A stretch of 44,132 nucleotides of DNA from Aquificaceae bacterium. GTDB taxonomy: Bacteria; Aquificota; Aquificia; Aquificales; Aquificaceae. The notes below the pieces were generated by a model that made no database searches, had not been told where the DNA came from, and saw only the letters and a program-made list of their open reading frames with translations. Where the stretch lies: assembly GCA_025056375.1 (NCBI GenBank), contig JANWWH010000006.1:1-44132 (forward strand), given 5' to 3'. Positions 23,954 through 30,790 of the stretch are shown here, piece after piece; position 1 is the first letter of the stretch; each line of letters starts with the position of its first letter. The position numbers and the translations under genes were made by a program.

Positions 23954-24983
23954 GTACGCCCTTTTTGAGGAGGACAGACCCATCCTTCGTGCCTCCTACC
24001 CCTGTAGGGGCTTGGAGGAGCTTGAGGGAGCTCTTGAATCTCTGATAAAACAGCTACCCACAGAGCCAGAGGTAGTAGCCCACAGGGTGGTTCACGGTAT
24101 GGAACACAGGGGTCCTATGCTCATAGAGGGAGAAGGGCTTGAGCTTTTGGAGGAGCTCGCCCACATAAACCCACTCCACAACGCCTTAGCCCTTATAGGT
24201 GTAAAGAAGAGCTTGACCCTTTTCCCCCGTAGCAAACACTACGCCCTTTTTGACACAGACTTTCACAAAAGCATACCACCTCACGCAAGGGTTTACGGAC
24301 TGGACTATAGGCTCTACGAGGAGGGTATAAAAAGGTACGGCTTTCACGGAATATCTTACTCCTACCTCCTTAGGAAGGTAAAAGAAACCCTACACAAGGA
24401 TAGACCAAACCTTATCATGATGCATTTAGGACAGGGCTGTAGCATCTGTGCGGTCAAAGAGGGTTTTTCTGTGGAAACCTCCATGGGTTTTTCACCCCTT
24501 GAGGGTCTTATAATGGTCTCAAGACCGGGGGACTTAGACCCTGGTATCCTCCTTGAACTATTAAACAGAGGCTACTCTGCGGAAGAGCTTAAGAATACCC
24601 TCTACCATCGTGCGGGGCTTGGTGCCATTGCGGGGGTTCACAGCTTCAAGGAACTACTCCTCCTAAAGGATGAAGACAAAAGAGCGGAGCTTGCCTTTGA
24701 TGCTTTCATACACAGGCTCTTGAAGTATGTGGGTGCCTACTGGTTTTTACTGGAGGGAAAGGTGGATGCCCTGCTCTTCTCCGGTGGTATAGGAGAGAAC
24801 AGCCCCGAGGTGAGAGAAGCTCTCTGTAGCAGGCTCTCTTTTTTGGGCGTAGAGCTGGACATGGAGGCAAACAAAGAGAGCAGGCTGATTGTAAGCAAGA
24901 GGGAGAGCTCCACGAAGGTTATGGTCATGAAAACGGACGAGGAGCTTGAGATGGTTTTAAGGCTTATGGAAAGTGTATTCTAA
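23910..24983 (+). CDS. ackA: Acetate kinase
   Basis: Acetyl phosphate + ADP to acetate + ATP, reversible. 357 residues, shorter than the usual about 400. Key residues are visible: N and two Ser in LSLNYGSSSLKYALF, Arg in AHRVVHGMEHR, catalytic Asp in ALFDTDFHKS, His in YGFHGISY, HLGQGCSI, Arg in VSRPGDLDPG, SGGIGENSPEVRE, and the C-terminal glutamate in KTDEELEM. It starts inside xfp (44-base overlap), strong evidence for coupled synthesis with phosphoketolase. Its 3' end overlaps convergent ribD by 27 bases. No phosphotransacetylase gene is in the window. Confidence 0.94.
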   Translation: MKTFLSLNYGSSSLKYALFEEDRPILRASYPCRGLEELEGALESLIKQLPTEPEVVAHRVVHGMEHRGPMLIEGEGLELLEELAHINPLHNALALIGVKKSLTLFPRSKHYALFDTDFHKSIPPHARVYGLDYRLYEEGIKRYGFHGISYSYLLRKVKETLHKDRPNLIMMHLGQGCSICAVKEGFSVETSMGFSPLEGLIMVSRPGDLDPGILLELLNRGYSAEELKNTLYHRAGLGAIAGVHSFKELLLLKDEDKRAELAFDAFIHRLLKYVGAYWFLLEGKVDALLFSGGIGENSPEVREALCSRLSFLGVELDMEANKESRLIVSKRESSTKVMVMKTDEELEMVLRLMESVF

Positions 24984-26042
24984 AGCCAGGTCTTCTCCAA
25001 ACCTCTTGAGCTCTCTAAGCACGAACCTTTTTGCCCCCCCTAAGGAACTTACTTTAAGGTCTCCTATCCTTTTGCCCTCTCCTAAAAGCAGAGGAGCAAC
25101 AAAAACCCAAAGGCGGTCAAAGAGCCCAGCCCTTAAAAAAGAGGTCAGGGTTATGGCTCCCCCTTCCACGAGAAGGTGCATCACCTCCATGAAGTAGAGC
25201 TCCTTGAGCACTTCTCCAAGGTTTAGTTCTCCAGCTTCTGAGGGTGCAACTATCACCTTTATGCCCAGCTCCTGCAGCCTCTCTATCTTCTCTCTCTTTT
25301 CTACTGAAGTAACTACGAGGGTTTGAGCCTTGCGGTCCTTCACGAGCTTGAGCTCTTCTCTTATGCGTAGCTGGGGGTCGAGCACTATCCTGAGGGGCTG
25401 TCTTTCCCACTCGAAGGCTCTAACCGTAAGCTCCGGGTCGTCCCTCAGGGCGGTGTTTATCCCTACGAGCACTGCGGTTGCCTCAGCCCTGAGCCTGTGA
25501 GCAAAGGCTCGAGAACCCTCTGAGCTTATCCACTTACTCTCACCCGCAGTTGTTGCCATGGTGCCGTCTATACTCTGCGCCCACTTGAGGGTTATGTAAG
25601 GTCTTCCCAGGGTTATGTAGGTAAAAAAGTCCTCGTTTAACCTTTTTGCCTCTTCCTGAAGCACGCCCAAAGAAACCTCTATGCCCGCCCTCCTCAGCCT
25701 TTCCACACCCTTGCCAGAGACCAAAGGGTTAGGGTCGAGAGTAGCTACCACAACCCTCTTCACACCCGCCCTTATTATAGCGTCGGTGCAGGGTGGCGTC
25801 CTTCCGAAGTGGGTGCAGGGCTCAAGGTTCACATAGAGAGTTGAACCACGAGCTTTTTCACCAGCTCTCTGAAGGGCTACCGCTTCTGCGTGGGGCATAC
25901 CAGCCCTCTCGTGGTATCCCTCCGCCACCACTTTTCCTTCTTTGACTATCACGCAACCTACGGTGGGGTTAGGATGGGTGAGCCCCTTTCTCAGGAGGGC
26001 AAGCTCAAGAGCCCTCCTCATAAACCTGAGGTCTTCCATCAA
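24957..26042 (-). CDS. ribD: Bifunctional riboflavin biosynthesis protein RibD
   Basis: Deaminase plus reductase acting on the pyrimidine intermediates of riboflavin synthesis. The N-terminal deaminase (about 1-145) has the zinc motif HAEAVAL and PCTHFGRTPPC. The C-terminal reductase (about 147-361) has YITLKWAQSIDGT, SSEGSRAFAHRLRAEATAVLVGI and LLVEGGAITLTSFL. 361 residues is normal. It is last in a minus-strand run lptE-DUF302-zinc ribbon-ribD, overlapping the zinc-ribbon stop by four bases. No other rib gene is close. Confidence 0.95.
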   Translation of the reverse strand: MMEDLRFMRRALELALLRKGLTHPNPTVGCVIVKEGKVVAEGYHERAGMPHAEAVALQRAGEKARGSTLYVNLEPCTHFGRTPPCTDAIIRAGVKRVVVATLDPNPLVSGKGVERLRRAGIEVSLGVLQEEAKRLNEDFFTYITLGRPYITLKWAQSIDGTMATTAGESKWISSEGSRAFAHRLRAEATAVLVGINTALRDDPELTVRAFEWERQPLRIVLDPQLRIREELKLVKDRKAQTLVVTSVEKREKIERLQELGIKVIVAPSEAGELNLGEVLKELYFMEVMHLLVEGGAITLTSFLRAGLFDRLWVFVAPLLLGEGKRIGDLKVSSLGGAKRFVLRELKRFGEDLALEYTFHKP

Positions 26043-26311
26043 TCAAAGATGTCAAAGATTTCACCAAAGATGGATTTTTTCTTCTTTTTATACTTATACT
26101 CTTCGTATTTCCTGTATACCTCTGGGTTTTCTCTGGTTAGGGACCTCAATTCCTCATCGAGACTGCTCTCCGCCCTGCGTAGCGTTTCCAATATCTTTGA
26201 GAGCTCCCCCTTATCCAACCAAAGACCTCCACAAAAAGGGCATACGTCCACCATAACTCCATATTTGCTCATCTCAAGAAGCTCCACATTGCCGCACCTG
26301 GGACATATCAT
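26039..26311 (-). CDS. Zinc-ribbon (TFIIB-like) small protein
   Basis: 90 residues: MICPRCGNVELLEMSKYGVM then VDVCPFCGGLWLDKGELSKI, two CPxC pairs forming a zf-TFIIB-type ribbon (about 3-27), followed by a charged helix and a lysine-rich stretch near residue 75 (YEEYKYKKKKKS). The family is widespread in bacteria and of unknown function. It overlaps DUF302 and ribD by four bases on each side. Confidence 0.8.
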   Translation of the reverse strand: MICPRCGNVELLEMSKYGVMVDVCPFCGGLWLDKGELSKILETLRRAESSLDEELRSLTRENPEVYRKYEEYKYKKKKKSIFGEIFDIFD

Positions 26312-26688
26312 AAGCTCTCCTCCATAATCTCTCTTACGAGCCTTTCCACCTCCTCTGCCACTTCTCTCAGCTCAGGTCTGTTAAACATCTCGAGCATGGC
26401 GGTAGGTGCCATGGTGCTAAGTGCTGTCTTTCCTTCCTTCTCAAAGAGGGCTATTCTACAGGGCATAGCCGTAGATATGTAGGGCTCTGCGGAGAGCACC
26501 TGACTGGCATGACGGGGTGAACATACCTCCACTATCACGCAGTTGTAGTTTATGGGCACGCCCTTGCTCTGGAGTATCTGAGAGACCTCATGCACCGACA
26601 TGACCCCAAAGCCCTTCGCCTTTGCCCTCTCTTCAAGGTTCTTTCTTACTTCCTCAAGGCTTTTCTCCGTCTCGAGGTTTATGAGCAT
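26308..26688 (-). CDS. DUF302-family protein
   Basis: 126 residues matching DUF302: start SLEEVRKNLEERAKAKGFGV, VHEVSQILQSKGV, a conserved cysteine block VEVCSPRHASQVL, then STAMPCRIALFEKEGKTALS with PTAMLEMF. The family has an alpha/beta fold of unknown role, frequently near redox genes. No signal peptide is visible. It is co-transcribed between the LptE-like gene and the zinc ribbon. Confidence 0.85.
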   Translation of the reverse strand: MLINLETEKSLEEVRKNLEERAKAKGFGVMSVHEVSQILQSKGVPINYNCVIVEVCSPRHASQVLSAEPYISTAMPCRIALFEKEGKTALSTMAPTAMLEMFNRPELREVAEEVERLVREIMEESL

Positions 26689-26691
26689 GGC

Positions 26692-27117
26692 TTACCTCCT
26701 TCCTATGAAGTCAAGCATGTCTATATAAATTATACCCATGGCATCCTGCAAGGCGCTTCTCCTTGGGAGGTCACCCAGTCCACCCTCTGGCTGAGAGTAG
26801 GATACTATGGTGGAAAAGGTCCTCTTGTCTTTCCCTAAGGTCAGACTAACCTTCAGTTCAAGGTTATAAGCGCTTACCCTTTGTTGGGGTGTGTAAGCTA
26901 TGGGCGTTTCCCTAAGTAGCTCTACCGCAGGCTTTATATCCTCCGCGTCACCATCACACCTTAACCCATACCCCCTTTCCAGTATTGCCTTCTCTGTGTG
27001 CTTCCTCAAAAGGTAGTCAAGAAAGGGCTCTGGATAGGGGTTTTCTATACCGCTTATACAAAAATCCTTTGAAAAGCTCATAGAAAAGATAATCAAAAGT
27101 ATCACAGTTAGGAGCAT
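26692..27117 (-). CDS. lptE: LptE-like LPS-assembly protein
   Basis: From the ATG at 27117 the product has 141 residues beginning MLLTVILLIIFSMSFSKDFC, a signal peptide with a cysteine at 20 that could be a lipobox (SKDFC is not a canonical match). The mature part has the LptE-like pattern YTPQQRVSAYNLELKVSLTL and SYSQPEGGLGDLPRRSALQDA. LptE plugs LptD in the outer membrane and helps place LPS there. An upstream in-frame ATG at 27306 is rejected because it would bury the signal sequence. Homology to LptE is by pattern only; the family is poorly conserved. Confidence 0.68.
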   Translation of the reverse strand: MLLTVILLIIFSMSFSKDFCISGIENPYPEPFLDYLLRKHTEKAILERGYGLRCDGDAEDIKPAVELLRETPIAYTPQQRVSAYNLELKVSLTLGKDKRTFSTIVSYSQPEGGLGDLPRRSALQDAMGIIYIDMLDFIGRR

Positions 27118-27211
27118 CTGACATATATAGTATATTCCCTCATTGGGAGCTCGCCAGCAGGAAAAGGGTATTGTCTTGCACTTGAGAGAAAGTATTTTTT
27201 TTATACCTTCA

Positions 27212-28345
27212 ATGGAGTGGTTGAGAGAGGAAACCAACAAACTGAAGGAGCAGAACTTATACCGCAAGAGGCTTTTGAGAGAAGGTCTCAAGGACTTCTG
27301 TTCCAACGACTACCTCGCCCTGAGAGACCACCCTGAGGTTATTGAAGAAGCTATAAAGACCCTCAGAGAATACGGGTTAGGTTCTGGTGCCTCCGCCCTC
27401 GTATCCGGTTACACCAAGCATCACAAAGACCTCGAGGATATACTCGCAGATTTCAAGGGCTTACCCTGTTGTGTCCTCTTTGGTTCTGGCTATCTTGCAA
27501 ACCTGGGAGCTATTCATGCACTGGCTGGGGAGGGAGACGCCCTGTTTAGCGATGAACTTAACCATGCCAGCATCATAGACGCCTGCAGGTTATCGAGGGC
27601 AAAGCTTTTTATATACAAGCACAAAGACTATGAACATCTTGAGGAGCTCCTTAAGAAGGTTAGAAAAGACTACAAAGGGTGTTTTGTGGTGAGCGATACG
27701 GTCTTCAGTATGGACGGAGACATTGCACACATCCCTACCCTCAAAAGACTTTGCGAGGAATACGAGTGCCTGCTATATCTGGATGAGGCGCACGCTACTG
27801 GCGTTCTTGGGAAATCCGGGATGGGTGGACTTGAGGAGTTTGGCGAAGAATGGGAGGAATACCTTGTTCTGATGGGCACTCTTTCCAAGGCTTTGGGTGC
27901 TTACGGTGCTTTTGTTTGTGGCTCGGAGGCGTTGTGTGAGTATTTGGTAAACAGGGCGAGGAGCCTTATCTTCTCCACTTCTTTACCACCGGCGGTGTGT
28001 GCGGGTGCCCGCAGAGCCGTTGAAATACTCCGGAGAGAAGTCTGGAGGGTTGAAAAGCTTAGAGAGTTGAGCCTCAGGCTTTACGGAGAGCTGAAGGGTA
28101 TGGGTTTTGAAGTTTACTATAACAGGACACCCATACTTCCCCTTATGGTTTACGAAGAAAAAAAGGCTGTGGAGCTCAGAGATGCTTTGTTGGAAAAGGG
28201 TATACTCCTTCAGGCTATAAGGTATCCTACGGTTCAGAAGAACAGGGCAAGGCTCAGGCTAACCGTGAGCCTTAGGTATTCAGAAGAAGACCTTGAGCTA
28301 TTGAAGGATGCCATGAAAAGTATAGCTCCCCCTCCCAACCCTTGA
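27212..28345 (+). CDS. bioF: 8-amino-7-oxononanoate synthase
   Basis: PLP enzyme joining pimeloyl-ACP/CoA and alanine in biotin synthesis. Start ATG at 27212 (MEWLREETNKLKEQ) gives 377 residues, as in E. coli BioF (384); an in-frame upstream start would add a hydrophobic stretch untypical of the family. Motifs: DFCSNDYLALRDHP, GSGASALVSGYTKHH, FSDELNHASIID, YLDEAHATGVLG (Asp for PLP), and the Schiff-base lysine in LMGTLSKALGAYGA. No good ribosome-binding site. It is a lone gene, divergent from the LptE-like gene and convergent with flgE. The related 2-amino-3-ketobutyrate CoA ligase is a less likely alternative. Confidence 0.9.
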   Translation: MEWLREETNKLKEQNLYRKRLLREGLKDFCSNDYLALRDHPEVIEEAIKTLREYGLGSGASALVSGYTKHHKDLEDILADFKGLPCCVLFGSGYLANLGAIHALAGEGDALFSDELNHASIIDACRLSRAKLFIYKHKDYEHLEELLKKVRKDYKGCFVVSDTVFSMDGDIAHIPTLKRLCEEYECLLYLDEAHATGVLGKSGMGGLEEFGEEWEEYLVLMGTLSKALGAYGAFVCGSEALCEYLVNRARSLIFSTSLPPAVCAGARRAVEILRREVWRVEKLRELSLRLYGELKGMGFEVYYNRTPILPLMVYEEKKAVELRDALLEKGILLQAIRYPTVQKNRARLRLTVSLRYSEEDLELLKDAMKSIAPPPNP

Positions 28346-28370
28346 ACCCTCCCTAACCCATTCTTGTAAA

Positions 28371-29777
28371 CTACCTGACCAAGTTTATTGTATCCTCCAG
28401 TATGGCGTTGGAAGAAGTCACGACCCTTGCGTTAGCCTGATAGGCTCTCTGGGCGGATATGAGGTTTATAAACTCTATAGCTATATCTACGTTGGACATC
28501 TCTAACATGCCAGACCTCACCTTCTCCGAAGAACCTGGCATCATTATAGTAGGCGTGGATATAGAGGTGTAGAGGTTTGAACCTTTTTTGGTGAGTTCTT
28601 CTGGGTCCGAGAATACTGCTATAGCAACCCTGTATAGGGGTAGGGACTTGCCGTTGGAATAGACGCCCACCACCGCACCATCTTCGGAGAGCACATAAAC
28701 ATCCAGCAGGTCCCCCTTCGTGTAGCCGTTTTGTTCTACCGTAACCAGAAAATCCGAGGCATACTGGGTTATGTAGGAGTTTTCTATGGTCGTGCCCGTA
28801 GAACCAGCCACCGATTGAAGTTCCTCTCCTACGTATATCCTCCAATTGGAAGGGGAGGGGAATATGCCACCACTTGGTGCGGTGTTGGTACCCGTAGTTG
28901 GCGTGTAGGTGACCGTCAGTGTGGAGGAAGCAAGGTAGTAAAAGAACTGGCTTCCGTCAAGGGAAGGTTCTCTCTGCACTAAATTACCATCGTAAACAAG
29001 AAGGCCATCGGGGGAAAACTGAACGCCTGCCCAGTCCCCGCTAATTTCGTAGCCTGTGCCCGTAGTGTTGGCAGGGTCTATGTCCGCCCTTAGGTGTATA
29101 TCCCAGGTGTTGGTGCCTGTAGTGGACTTCCTGAAGAAGAAGTCCGCTTCATAGGGTGTTCCAAGACTGTCGTAGATGGTTATGGTATATTTGTAGTTGT
29201 AACTGGAAGGGTTATTGGGGTTAAAAGGTGCATTAGGGGGTGCAACCGTAGCGTTAAGGTTGGTAGGACCAAGAAACCTTATTACGCTCGTTTCCTTTGG
29301 TGAAATCTGAGGCAATACGTATATATCTTCTATACCCGTTCCTACGGTCTTTCCCCTTTCGTCCACCTTAAAACCTTGGAGCTTAATACCCCCCGAGTTT
29401 ACTATAAAACCCTCTCTGTTCAGCTTAAACTGTCCGTCTCTTGTGTAGTATCTGATGCCCGATACAGGGTCTTTAAGGATAAAGAGCCCTCTACCCTGTA
29501 TGGCGAGGTCCGTGTTAACACCCGTTTGTTTGAAGTTACCTATCGTCCATAGTTTCTGGGTGCTGTCTACGAGAGCACCCGCACCGTAAGTAGTGGACTT
29601 GAGGGTGTTGGTTACCGTATTCAGTCCTATCGTTACCGAGGACACAACATCCTGAAATATGGGTCTGCTACCCTTAAAGCCTATGGTGTTCACGTTCGCC
29701 ATGTTGTCCGAGGTTATGTCCATCCATGTCCTGTGAGTGTTAAGACCCGCTACCGCATTGAAAAAGCTCCTCATCAT
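28371..29777 (-). CDS. flgE: Flagellar hook protein
   Basis: Builds the flexible hook joining basal body and filament; exported by the flagellar type III system. 468 residues. N-terminal FlgE/rod signature FNAVAGLNTHRTWMDITSDN with MANVNTIGFKGSRP, domain motif DLAIQGRGLFIL, a Thr/Asn/Ser-rich variable middle (about 175-370) and the conserved C-terminal helix SNVDIAIEFINLISAQRAYQ with TIN-LVR end. AGGAGG precedes the ATG, which overlaps the flgD stop by four bases. Confidence 0.95.
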   Translation of the reverse strand: MMRSFFNAVAGLNTHRTWMDITSDNMANVNTIGFKGSRPIFQDVVSSVTIGLNTVTNTLKSTTYGAGALVDSTQKLWTIGNFKQTGVNTDLAIQGRGLFILKDPVSGIRYYTRDGQFKLNREGFIVNSGGIKLQGFKVDERGKTVGTGIEDIYVLPQISPKETSVIRFLGPTNLNATVAPPNAPFNPNNPSSYNYKYTITIYDSLGTPYEADFFFRKSTTGTNTWDIHLRADIDPANTTGTGYEISGDWAGVQFSPDGLLVYDGNLVQREPSLDGSQFFYYLASSTLTVTYTPTTGTNTAPSGGIFPSPSNWRIYVGEELQSVAGSTGTTIENSYITQYASDFLVTVEQNGYTKGDLLDVYVLSEDGAVVGVYSNGKSLPLYRVAIAVFSDPEELTKKGSNLYTSISTPTIMMPGSSEKVRSGMLEMSNVDIAIEFINLISAQRAYQANARVVTSSNAILEDTINLVR

Positions 29778-30418
29778 GACTGCACCCCTCCTGCATATAC
29801 TATTCTTGAGGGAGAAAGGAGCTCTCCACCTTCGAGCTCAAAGAGTAGTTCGCCACCCGAGACGCTCACTGACTTTACCTTACCTTGTAAACCAAGGCTC
29901 ACACCCTCCACTCGTAGACCGTTCCTTGTTAGTTCCACCTCAAACTGACCCCTCGGTAAACCCTCTATATTAAGAGGATTAAGACCCCTCTTTAAGTCAA
30001 TCTTTACCTCCTTTACCACATCCTTACCATCCATTACCCTCAGCCTTACCCCCTTCATCTCCTCTGAGGAGAGAAGGTAATACTGCCCACCTTTTAGTGT
30101 ATCCAGCTTATCCGTAGAAAATACAAACTCTTTACCTATCAAGCTGAGGCTTGAGAGTAGGGTTATCTGGTTGAACCAGCCTTTTAAACCCTCAACAAAA
30201 CTTTTCATGTCGTTCATATACCTTATTTGGTTCAGCCTCGTCATATCTTCCAGCATCTTTGAGAGGTCCTGGGGCTGTAAAGGGTCCTGATACCTGAGGG
30301 TTTCCATGTAAATCTTTAGAAAGTCTTCGGAGGAAAGGTTGTCCATGCCCTGCGCATGGTTTCTCGGCAAGACCTTAGGTTCCGGCGGTTTTATCTGGTA
30401 TGGGTCTGTCACTCTCAT
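29774..30418 (-). CDS. flgD: Flagellar hook-capping protein
   Basis: Scaffold on which FlgE subunits assemble. The start at 30418 is preferred (GGGAGGT upstream; product begins MRVTDPYQIKPPEP) over a longer frame from 30481. 214 residues. The N-terminal FlgD motif LSSEDFLKIYMETLRYQDPL with QPQDLSKMLEDMTRLNQI (about 28-65) is clear. A beta-rich tail (KEFVFSTDKLDTLKGGQY onward) matches the FlgD Tudor/Ig-like part. One base after the AbrB-type gene and overlapping flgE, so all three probably share a transcript. Confidence 0.93.
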   Translation of the reverse strand: MRVTDPYQIKPPEPKVLPRNHAQGMDNLSSEDFLKIYMETLRYQDPLQPQDLSKMLEDMTRLNQIRYMNDMKSFVEGLKGWFNQITLLSSLSLIGKEFVFSTDKLDTLKGGQYYLLSSEEMKGVRLRVMDGKDVVKEVKIDLKRGLNPLNIEGLPRGQFEVELTRNGLRVEGVSLGLQGKVKSVSVSGGELLFELEGGELLSPSRIVYAGGVQS

Positions 30419-30419
30419 T

Positions 30420-30662
30420 TTACCTACCTCCCTTCTGTTTTTCAAACTCCTCCGCCAGTATCTGAGCAAAGGTTTTAACACCCTGACCTTGTGGTGGTAA
30501 ACTGCCCTTCAGGTCGTAGACCCTTTGCTCCTTTCTTATGATGAGCTGGTCTTCTTTAACTTCAATCTTTACCAAGTCACCCTCTTTTAAGCCTAACCTC
30601 TTTCTCACATCGCTGGGTAGGGCTATCAACCCTCTTGCCATCACCTTTGCTACTTCATCCAT
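30420..30662 (-). CDS. AbrB/MazE-type (SpoVT-like) DNA-binding protein
   Basis: 80 residues. N-terminal swapped-hairpin AbrB domain: VARGLIALPSDVRKRLGLKEGD is close to the family pattern (RGLI-LP--VRK-LGL--GD; residues about 8-31), then DLVKIEVKEDQLIIRK. The charged C-terminal helix (FAQILAEEFEKQKGGR) resembles VapB-type antitoxins, but no toxin gene is adjacent. It precedes flgD-flgE by one base. A TTGACA/TATAAT promoter leads straight to its ATG, and a 12-bp palindrome lies just upstream, which suggests autoregulation. It could control hook gene expression; this is inference. Confidence 0.85.
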   Translation of the reverse strand: MDEVAKVMARGLIALPSDVRKRLGLKEGDLVKIEVKEDQLIIRKEQRVYDLKGSLPPQGQGVKTFAQILAEEFEKQKGGR

Positions 30663-30669
30663 GGGTATG

Positions 30670-30697
30670 ATTATATACCTCTTTTTGAAGTTGTCAA
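30670..30697 (-). promoter_or_regulatory. Promoter of abrB-like-flgD-flgE
   Basis: Minus strand: TTGACA (30692-30697), 16-base spacer, TATAAT (30670-30675); both boxes are perfect. The ATG is only seven bases after the -10, so the transcript is probably leaderless. It looks like a housekeeping sigma-70 type promoter rather than a flagellar sigma28 or sigma54 one. Confidence 0.72.
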
Positions 30698-30701
30698 CAG
30701 G

Positions 30702-30713
30702 TATGATATCATA
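30702..30713. repeat. 12-bp palindrome TATGATATCATA (possible operator)
   Basis: Perfect dyad four bases upstream of the -35 box of the AbrB-type gene. The site may bind that regulator. Nearby are two direct copies of TGTCAAAC (30718-30725 and 30736-30743), 18 bases apart. Confidence 0.45.
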
Positions 30714-30751
30714 TCTTTGTCAAACACATATATACTGTCAAACAAAGGAAA

Positions 30752-30780
30752 AGGACAAAACTCCTCAGATGTTGTATAAT
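30752..30780 (+). promoter_or_regulatory. Promoter of the MopB-like-pncC-lpxA-glmU run
   Basis: AGGACA (30752-30757), 17-base spacer, TATAAT (30775-30780). The ATG at 30791 follows by ten bases with no ribosome-binding site, so the leader would be about 3-4 bases. Confidence 0.55.
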
Positions 30781-30790
30781 TCTCACCTTA

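Noticed and set aside
27118-27306. Longer N-terminus for the LptE-like protein
   Set aside because: It would put about 63 residues ahead of the evident signal peptide and overlap the bioF start region.
28321-28380. Terminator between convergent bioF and flgE
   Set aside because: No stem-loop with a T-tract is visible on either strand.
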